Assembly: GCA_014523525.1 (NCBI GenBank)
Contig: JAATVL010000290.1
Location: 1-10,443, forward strand
DNA from: Nitrososphaerales archaeon TH703
GTDB taxonomy: Archaea; Thermoproteota; Nitrososphaeria; Nitrososphaerales; Nitrososphaeraceae
Direction: 5' to 3'
Length of the DNA stretch: 10,443 nucleotides
This document shows, piece after piece, positions 6,224 to 10,443 of the stretch. A model generated the notes under the pieces. That model saw only the letters and a list, made by a program, of their open reading frames with translations, had not been told where the DNA came from and searched no databases. Every line of letters begins with the position of its first letter. Positions within the stretch are counted from its first letter, which is position 1. Both the position numbers and the translations under genes were made by a program.

Positions 6224-6718
6224 TCAAAATCTGTCAATTATAGAACTAGGAATTGATATTTTTCTACCGACAACACTAACAATTTCACTCCATACTACAT
6301 CCTTAACTCCATCCATCGCCTTTATTTTTTCAAGGAAGTCAAGAATTGACGCATTATCTTTAAGAATTGTTTCTACTCTCAGATCAATTGTATGTTCCCC
6401 TATGCTCTTACCGATATATGTCACTTCATTAAAATCGAGCATTTTATTAGCAACAGCATTTACCATTCCATCCCTTATGGAAATAAAAAAGTCAACACGT
6501 TTCCAGCCAAATTTCTCTATATCCAATATATAATGCATCTTTAAGAATTTGCTTTCTAACCGCTTACGTCTCCTTCTAACAGTAGTAACTGGTATTCCTA
6601 ATTTTGCTGATAAACCTTTGCTGGATTTTAAATCACCATTTGGCGATAGTAAAATCTTTAATAATTTTCTATCCAAATCTGATATGGGAGCTGCTTTTTT
6701 ATCTGGCTTCCTAGACAC
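6224..6718 (-). CDS. Lrp/AsnC-like transcriptional regulator
   Basis: A 164-residue DNA-binding protein. Residues 13-62 hold an AsnC-type winged helix-turn-helix: ISDLDRKLLKILL, then LSAKLGIPVTTVRRRRKRLE with the recognition helix rich in arginine. The remainder (about 70-155) has alternating strands and helices as expected for the RAM-type effector and oligomerisation domain, though it is diverged and I see no clear ligand motif. It begins with GTG. The TATA box is centred exactly 26 bases upstream, so the mRNA is predicted to be leaderless. It is monocistronic, and its target genes cannot be read from this window. Nitrososphaeria commonly carry many such small regulators. Confidence 0.8.
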   Translation of the reverse strand: MSRKPDKKAAPISDLDRKLLKILLSPNGDLKSSKGLSAKLGIPVTTVRRRRKRLESKFLKMHYILDIEKFGWKRVDFFISIRDGMVNAVANKMLDFNEVTYIGKSIGEHTIDLRVETILKDNASILDFLEKIKAMDGVKDVVWSEIVSVVGRKISIPSSIIDRF

Positions 6719-6740
6719 TGCAAAATAATCGAACTACAGT

Positions 6741-6748
6741 TATATATT
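6741..6748 (-). promoter_or_regulatory. TATA box of the Lrp-like gene
   Basis: The minus-strand TTAATATATAAC region places its TATA core about 26 bases ahead of the GTG at 6718, supporting both the GTG start and a leaderless transcript. Confidence 0.6.
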
Positions 6749-6759
6749 AATTACTTTAG

Positions 6760-7160
6760 TAAATGCATATATTGTAATTAGTTTAAAAGTAACATTAATT
6801 ATTCCAAAAACCTAGATATGAACGTAAATTAAATTTAGTTTTTAATCCAAACAATATGAGCACATCAGAATAAATTGATCATTTTTTTTGAAATTTTGGT
6901 TTTAACGATCAGGGTTATTATGACTAACGGTTTATTGGTATTGAAATCACATATTCTGTGGATATTAGTCATTTATAGATGACACATATTACAATTAATG
7001 CCTAAACACAAGGTGGGGGTTTGGTTGTTCTTGTTCATCGAAGGTAAAAAGCCAATATCCCCATCAGTCAATAATTATTGATTGATTCATACTTTAGAAT
7101 TTTGAAATAATCTTAATATTCAATATTGGAAGCAATTGTTATCTAAAAAGGAATTCCTCC
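6760..7160. other. Intergenic, no supported gene
   Basis: AT-rich DNA with a T8 run on the plus strand (6882-6889), a perfect 14-base palindrome tcaataattattga (7068-7081) and only very short frames. One minus-strand frame from TTG 7071 or ATG 7038 to 6973 encodes up to 32 residues with three cysteines (LCLGINCNMCHL), but has no good promoter or other support. Confidence 0.4.
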
Positions 7161-7182
7161 CATTACTTACCCTGAGGGTTCC

Positions 7183-7205
7183 AATGTGTCACTTTCTGAC
7201 ACATT
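7183..7205. repeat. Perfect 9-base inverted repeat
   Basis: The arms aatgtgtca and tgacacatt are separated by ctttc. It could fold as a hairpin or serve as a dimeric regulator site. It lies inside the tail of the presumed zinc-finger relic, so it may be only a leftover of coding sequence. Confidence 0.6.
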
Positions 7206-7426
7206 TGATTTTCTAGGATGTCTCAATGCCACATGTTCGTGATACTCTTCTTGTGAACGAGCTTGGAAACTTTTCTATGGTTCTTTTTGCTTATGTTACA
7301 ATTGTACTTAGGTTCGCGTTTATTTGGACATTGATGTATCTTCATGTAAAATGGCTGTGGAATAATCGCAAGTTGGACATTTCACTTTGGCAGGCTGATT
7401 CACTGATTCGGTTAAGTGCGCTTCTT

Positions 7427-7453
7427 TGGTTACAGTGGTTACAATGGTTACAC
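7427..7453. repeat. Three tandem copies of a 9-base unit
   Basis: The unit tggttaca[g/a/c] is repeated three times without interruption. On the minus strand it encodes repeated V-T-[IVT] residues at the N-terminal side of the zinc-finger relic, and it is a plausible slippage site. Confidence 0.7.
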
Positions 7454-7511
7454 CTTTTGGGATAAGACTAGCCTCTGGGGCTTATTAAAGTAAATTAGTA
7501 TATACGTGGAG

Positions 7512-8789
7512 TTAATGTGAGGGCTTGAAGCGTAAAAGTGCGCCAATATTTCCTAAACTCACGAGTTGGGCACCTTCTTCTGTTTTTGATGAAATTACTT
7601 CCATCTTGGTACCACTATTAGCAGATAATTCTTCAAGGAGATCGACAATATCTTTTTCTGTAATTTCCTTATCGTCACTTCCGCATTTGGGACAGGATTT
7701 TGAAAACTCTTCTTGCTTTACATTGATCAAATTGATTCTTTCAACAAGCTTTTCCTGAGTATTTCCACATTTATTGCATTTTATCTCCAAATGCATGTAT
7801 GGTATTTCATCCGTAATAATCAATGTGTCCACAATTCCACTTTTCAACATGTTTAGAACATCATGAATTCCATATACGGCTAATCCTTCATCGGAATAAA
7901 CTTGACTCATAAATTTCTTGATAAGTTTTTTTTCGTCTAATAATCTGTACTCTGTTATTATTCCCTGTTCGTTTACCTTATCCAAAATTTCCCGAACTCC
8001 TTCGCTCCCAGAATATGAGCTATCAATTGTCGCAAGTACGCTATTTTGCAGTCTGTAATCAAGATATTCCTCTTTCAAAAAGTTTTCCTTTGTTGGACCC
8101 GGTCCGCCTACAATTAATCCGTTAATTTTGTGTCCATTGATAAAGATTTTTTGTGCATGATCTGCAATTCTGTGAAAATACTCGTTCAGTTCATTTTCCC
8201 TGAGTCTTTCAAATCTTCTTGCAGACTGTCCTCCTTGTCGATGCTTTCCAGCAACTCCCGAAGTTAATGTATCTATCACTTCCCACCTATCTCCCGTGAG
8301 TATTCCTAAACCTGCTTCCTGGCTGTCTATAGCAAGAAGTCCTATTACTTTCTCATCCTTGAGCATATCTTTGATATGATCTGTCCAAAAATGGTCGTCG
8401 CATCTGTAAAGATTAATCTGAATTGGTTTTGGTGGTAGAACTGAATAAAGCTCTATCTTCTCATTTCCTATTCCCTTGCTATTAGGGATGGCTCCACAAA
8501 AGATAGCAAGTCCATTTTCTGGCGTTTCCTTAAACAATTTAAGATGCTCCACTGTCTTACTCAATGCATCCTGTACATGAGTTCTTGTTAAATCAGATTT
8601 TATATTAGATGCAGTGCCAGATTCATTTCTGAGTTGGCCTATTACTTCAAAAATTGGTCTTCTTGGAGGAACATATACTGTAACCAATTCGGTGCCGTGA
8701 CCAGCAATGTTTGATAGTTGATTTAACATCTTGGTTAGTTTGTATCTCTTCACAGAATCCCACGTTTTTTTGTGGGTGTCTAGACTCAT
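7512..8789 (-). CDS. prf1: Peptide chain release factor aRF1
   Basis: Class I release factor that recognises all three stop codons and triggers peptidyl-tRNA hydrolysis in the ribosome. The 425 residues contain every hallmark. The N-domain has TASNIKS (59-65) and YxCxxxF (Y128, C130, F134) for stop-codon decoding. The middle domain has the GGQ loop (186-188, within KHRQGGQSARRF) that reaches the peptidyl-transferase centre. The C-domain has a zinc-binding insert (CNKC at 338-341, CPKC at 366-369), which many archaeal but not eukaryotic factors retain. Length is normal. The ATG at 8789 sits about 32 bases after a TATA box, so the leader is very short. The transcript is monocistronic and divergent from the HTH-CBS gene across about 130 bases. 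Confidence 0.98.
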   Translation of the reverse strand: MSLDTHKKTWDSVKRYKLTKMLNQLSNIAGHGTELVTVYVPPRRPIFEVIGQLRNESGTASNIKSDLTRTHVQDALSKTVEHLKLFKETPENGLAIFCGAIPNSKGIGNEKIELYSVLPPKPIQINLYRCDDHFWTDHIKDMLKDEKVIGLLAIDSQEAGLGILTGDRWEVIDTLTSGVAGKHRQGGQSARRFERLRENELNEYFHRIADHAQKIFINGHKINGLIVGGPGPTKENFLKEEYLDYRLQNSVLATIDSSYSGSEGVREILDKVNEQGIITEYRLLDEKKLIKKFMSQVYSDEGLAVYGIHDVLNMLKSGIVDTLIITDEIPYMHLEIKCNKCGNTQEKLVERINLINVKQEEFSKSCPKCGSDDKEITEKDIVDLLEELSANSGTKMEVISSKTEEGAQLVSLGNIGALLRFKPSH

Positions 8790-8814
8790 TTCTAACAGTA
8801 TGACATCTTTAAGT

Positions 8815-8827
8815 CAATATAATATAA
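8815..8827 (-). promoter_or_regulatory. TATA box of prf1
   Basis: The minus-strand TTATATTATATTG is centred about 32 bases before the ATG at 8789, giving an expected leader of about six bases. Confidence 0.55.
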
Positions 8828-8883
8828 GGTTAAGGCTATCGTTTTGCGCATTTTGTCGTCTTAATTATGTCCTATCCCATTAC

Positions 8884-8890
8884 TATAAAA
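8884..8890 (+). promoter_or_regulatory. TATA box of the HTH-CBS gene
   Basis: The motif tataaaa is centred about 32 bases before the ATG at 8919. An earlier ATG at 8911 is out of frame with the protein. Confidence 0.55.
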
Positions 8891-8918
8891 ATACGAGTTC
8901 AGAATAGGTAATGAGCAG

Positions 8919-9476
8919 ATGCTTCCTAGAATTGAATACATAAAGCAAGGAAGGGTGAAACTGGGGTTGACTCAACGTGAATTGGCATCTCTATCTGGAA
9001 TTAGCACGTCTATGATAAATCAAATTGAATCAGGACGATGCAAGCCCAGTTACGATACGGCTAAAAAAATATTCGAGGTACTTAGTTCTCAAGAAGGAAA
9101 AACCTCATTGAAGGCCGGAGACATATGTAGTCATGAGGTGATTTCAGTCGACAAAGATGAGAAATTGGAAGTAGCGATAGAAAAGATGATAAAAAATTCA
9201 ATTAGCCAAATCCCAGTTAGAGAAGATTCTAAAATTGTTGGCCTCGTAAGCGAAGATGTCCTTGCTAGAAAGGTACTTGAAAGTGACGATAAGAAAAACA
9301 TCCATCAGGTACCCATTTTACAGATAATGGAACCCCCTCCACCAATAGTTGATATATCAACACCCGCTAAAGCACTAATTCCACTTGTAAGATTTGCAAA
9401 GTGCGTACTCGTAAGTCGCAAAGGAGAGATTACAGGAATTATAACCATAAGTGATACCTTAAAAATGGCAGAATAA
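8919..9476 (+). CDS. HTH (XRE-type) regulator with tandem CBS domains
   Basis: A 185-residue predicted transcription regulator of the COG3620 kind. Residues 8-58 form a Cro/CI-type helix-turn-helix (LTQRELASLSGISTSMINQIESGRCKPS). A CBS pair follows at about 67-125 and 130-183. CBS pairs usually bind adenosyl ligands such as AMP, ATP or SAM, so DNA binding may respond to energy or methylation state; the ligand here is not determinable. CBS 1 shows DICSHEVISVDKDEKLEVAIEKM and IPVREDSKIVGLVSEDVL; CBS 2 shows IMEPPPPIVDISTPAKALI and VLVSRKGEITGIIT. It has its own TATA box, ends in TAATAA, and converges on the small zinc gene with 9 bases between them. Confidence 0.9.
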   Translation: MLPRIEYIKQGRVKLGLTQRELASLSGISTSMINQIESGRCKPSYDTAKKIFEVLSSQEGKTSLKAGDICSHEVISVDKDEKLEVAIEKMIKNSISQIPVREDSKIVGLVSEDVLARKVLESDDKKNIHQVPILQIMEPPPPIVDISTPAKALIPLVRFAKCVLVSRKGEITGIITISDTLKMAE

Positions 9477-9485
9477 TAATCAGAC

Positions 9486-9614
9486 CTAATCTCTCAATTT
9501 TTCCAAGCCAACGCAGCAATCTGCATTCTTTAAACAATTTTCACAAATATTTATTGCGCTTCCGCTTGCTAGTATATCCTCACATAAGGCGCACTTTTTT
9601 TGAGTTTCATTCAT
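9486..9614 (-). CDS. Small zinc-ribbon-like protein, 42 residues
   Basis: A short gene with a clear coding pattern: MNETQKKCALCEDIL, a short linker, ICENCLKNADCC, and the tail VGLEKLRD. Two CxxC pairs (C8/C11 and C24/C27) with a 12-residue spacing make one treble-clef or ribbon-type zinc site, and C33/C34 are extra. A TATA-like atatata (9640-9646) lies 29 bases ahead of the ATG, consistent with a leaderless transcript. Many archaea have abundant micro-zinc-proteins of this size, mostly uncharacterised. It converges on the HTH-CBS gene and could be independent of it. The function is unknown. Confidence 0.75.
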   Translation of the reverse strand: MNETQKKCALCEDILASGSAINICENCLKNADCCVGLEKLRD

Positions 9615-9639
9615 TATGGATATGATATTCCAGTGCCTG

Positions 9640-9646
9640 ATATATA
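9640..9646 (-). promoter_or_regulatory. TATA-like box of the small zinc gene
   Basis: Atatata, centred 29 bases before the ATG at 9614, within the AT-rich run gatatatatttt. Confidence 0.5.
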
Positions 9647-9727
9647 TTTTCAAGTACTCACGTAATTATACTTTAATGCTATTCCTTAGCTAACAAACAA
9701 ATGAATTTCAATTCAATTCATAAATTT

Positions 9728-9862
9728 TCAAATCATTCTACGTTTCTTCCTCGTGTCATTTGTTATCCATTTTGTAACCAATATCAAGCCAAACACTGGA
9801 AAGCTACCGATAAACAAATATGGAAATATGGCAAGGAAGATTGATGGATGAAATAAGTCCAT
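9728..9862 (-). CDS. Small membrane protein, 44 residues
   Basis: A short frame with strong membrane-protein character: MDLFHPSIF, then a long hydrophobic and aromatic segment (about residues 7-30, including FPYLFIGSFPVFGLILV), then a polar basic tail ending TRKKRRMI. By the positive-inside rule the C-terminus should be cytoplasmic, with one long or two short helices broken by glycine and proline. A TATA box (9885-9892) is centred about 26 bases before the ATG, the expected spacing for a leaderless gene. It is followed on the same strand by the small zinc gene 113 bases on, which has its own promoter. I do not recognise a family. Confidence 0.65.
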   Translation of the reverse strand: MDLFHPSIFLAIFPYLFIGSFPVFGLILVTKWITNDTRKKRRMI

Positions 9863-9884
9863 AAGTAGTACATTTTACAATGGC

Positions 9885-9892
9885 ATAATATA
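9885..9892 (-). promoter_or_regulatory. TATA box of the small membrane protein gene
   Basis: The minus-strand TATATTAT is centred 26-27 bases ahead of the ATG at 9862. Confidence 0.55.
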
Positions 9893-9947
9893 TCTTCCTA
9901 CCAAATTAAATCGCTTCTTAACATTCTTGCCATCCGCAGTAAGAGAA

Positions 9948-10443
9948 TCATGACTCTTTTGTTACATATTGATCCGAATCTATTGTCAAAGAATAATTTT
10001 TGATTTTAGAAGATTGAATCTTATCATCCATAACTATTGTAAAACTTGCTTCAGAATGCGAAGTCATATTGTTGGGTTCAGCAATTGCACTCGATAGACC
10101 AATTATTTTACCATTGTTGTCATAAAAAGATGCAATTGCAAGAACGTTGGTTGCAGTTTCGATACCCACATTTGAAACTCTTCCACTAACATAATAATAT
10201 CCAAATATATCGGGTTTGGATTTTGATGATGTTATAACCATGCTATCTGGCTTCTGATTTCCAACCTTACTAGTAAAATTTAGAGCATAGTCAGAAAATT
10301 GTTTAGATTTATCCTTATCCAGAAATATTATTTCAAAGGGCGAAACCTGGCCGGTATTTAAAGAGCGTACTGAGGCTAGTCCACTTGCATTGCCTATGTT
10401 TTGTCCGTTTTTGTCAATAAAAATAGCATGTATTGCAACATCG
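9948..10443 (-). CDS. Tandem FxLYD-like repeat protein, C-terminal part
   Basis: The frame stays open from the right edge to the stop at 9948, giving 164 visible residues; the ATG at 10241 is only an internal methionine. Two repeats can be aligned by eye: VAIHAIFIDKNGQNIGNASG with a later SPFEIIFLDKD and YALNFTS, and VLAIASFYDNNGKIIGLSSA with SEASFTIVMDDK and YSLTIDS. The pattern of a strand, F-x-D-x-N-G-x-x-IG, and a final aromatic strand resembles FxLYD or DUF3426-like beta-sandwich domains of secreted and cell-surface archaeal proteins. The second repeat is followed by only a short tail (DQYVTKES), so the protein ends here without a C-terminal membrane anchor. Secretion and surface location are inferred; the N-terminus is outside the window. 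Confidence 0.7.
   Translation of the reverse strand, partial: DVAIHAIFIDKNGQNIGNASGLASVRSLNTGQVSPFEIIFLDKDKSKQFSDYALNFTSKVGNQKPDSMVITSSKSKPDIFGYYYVSGRVSNVGIETATNVLAIASFYDNNGKIIGLSSAIAEPNNMTSHSEASFTIVMDDKIQSSKIKNYSLTIDSDQYVTKES

Larger units (their letters stand above)
7167..7481 (-). pseudogene. Probable decayed C2H2 zinc-finger gene
   Basis: No single frame is intact, but finger-like pieces line up in order on the minus strand. One frame, open from just after two stops at about 7482-7487, gives VTKEAHLTESVNQPAKVKCPTCDYSTA and then stops at about 7320. Frame 2 over the middle gives REPKYNCNISKK. The first frame then resumes as KSFQARSQEEYHEHVALRHP with a tail to the TAA at 7167. Joined, the pieces give a CPTC start of one finger and a second of the form C-x2-(C to S)-KKSF, ending in H-x4-H. 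Such zinc-finger proteins are common in Nitrososphaeria. At least two frameshifts are implied. A 79-residue plus-strand frame across the same bases (7226-7465) I regard as antisense shadow. A TATA-like gtatatac (7499-7506) sits at its 5' side. Confidence 0.4.

Noticed and set aside
6165..6533. 122-residue plus-strand frame antisense to the Lrp-like gene
   Set aside because: The opposite strand encodes a recognisable helix-turn-helix protein with a well-placed TATA box; this frame has a low-complexity composition typical of antisense frames.
6920..6982. Plus-strand 20-residue hydrophobic frame (MTNGLLVLKSHILWILVIYR)
   Set aside because: No promoter or terminator signals fit, and the length is within chance expectation for this AT-rich spacer.
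6973..7071. Minus-strand frame of up to 32 residues with LCLGINCNMCHL end
   Set aside because: No TATA box at the right distance and no other coding evidence; cysteines alone are not enough.
7068..7081. 14-base perfect AT-rich palindrome tcaataattattga
   Set aside because: Palindromes of this kind arise easily in AT-rich spacers and no adjacent gene start fits it as an operator.
7226..7465. 79-residue plus-strand frame with hydrophobic, tryptophan-rich composition
   Set aside because: It has no fitting promoter, its end is the 9-base tandem repeat (WLQWLQWLH), and zinc-finger-like sequence reads on the opposite strand, so it is most likely an antisense shadow.

Overview
This window looks like chromosomal core sequence from an ammonia-oxidising-type archaeon (Nitrososphaeria, formerly Thaumarchaeota, most likely the soil Nitrososphaerales group). 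The evidence is a set of archaeal information-processing proteins: a two-repeat TATA-binding protein, release factor aRF1, Pth2, aEF1-beta with its zinc-finger partner and a Sulfolobus Ard1-like N-terminal acetyltransferase. The DNA is AT-rich, and TATA boxes sit about 22-32 bases before start codons. The genus is an inference. I see no tRNA, rRNA, CRISPR array, transposase or phage gene.

Layout. 1-1886: a truncated small membrane protein overlapping an N-terminal acetyltransferase (ATGA junction), then a diverged LarA-like (DUF2088) protein, all on the minus strand. 1931-4176: tbp and pth2 on minus, then a geranylgeranyl-reductase-family flavoprotein diverging from pth2 across only 38 bases. 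4294-4757: a two-gene plus-strand operon of a CxxC zinc protein and aEF1-beta. 4830-5714: haem O synthase (ctaB), convergent with that operon. 5715-6223: about 500 bases with one well-supported micro-ORF. 6224-6718: an Lrp/AsnC-like regulator. 6719-7511: about 790 bases without an intact gene, holding what looks like the decayed remains of a C2H2 zinc-finger gene on minus. 7512-8789: aRF1. 8919-9476: an HTH plus CBS-pair regulator on plus. 9486-9862: two small minus-strand genes easily missed by length cut-offs, a 42-residue zinc protein and a 44-residue membrane protein. 9948-right edge: the C-terminal part of a tandem FxLYD-like repeat protein.

How the genes fit together. Most known genes serve transcription and translation: tbp starts transcription, aEF1-beta recycles aEF1A, aRF1 terminates translation, Pth2 clears peptidyl-tRNA and the acetyltransferase modifies nascent N-termini. 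ctaB feeds haem to terminal oxidases, and the reductase probably saturates isoprenoid chains of membrane lipids or quinones. Most are single-gene units with their own TATA box close to the start, consistent with leaderless mRNAs. I did not find a convincing new multi-gene system. The less ordinary items are the micro-ORF at 5956-6027, the two small genes near 9.5-9.9 kb, the zinc-finger relic and the LarA-like protein that lacks recognisable racemase motifs.
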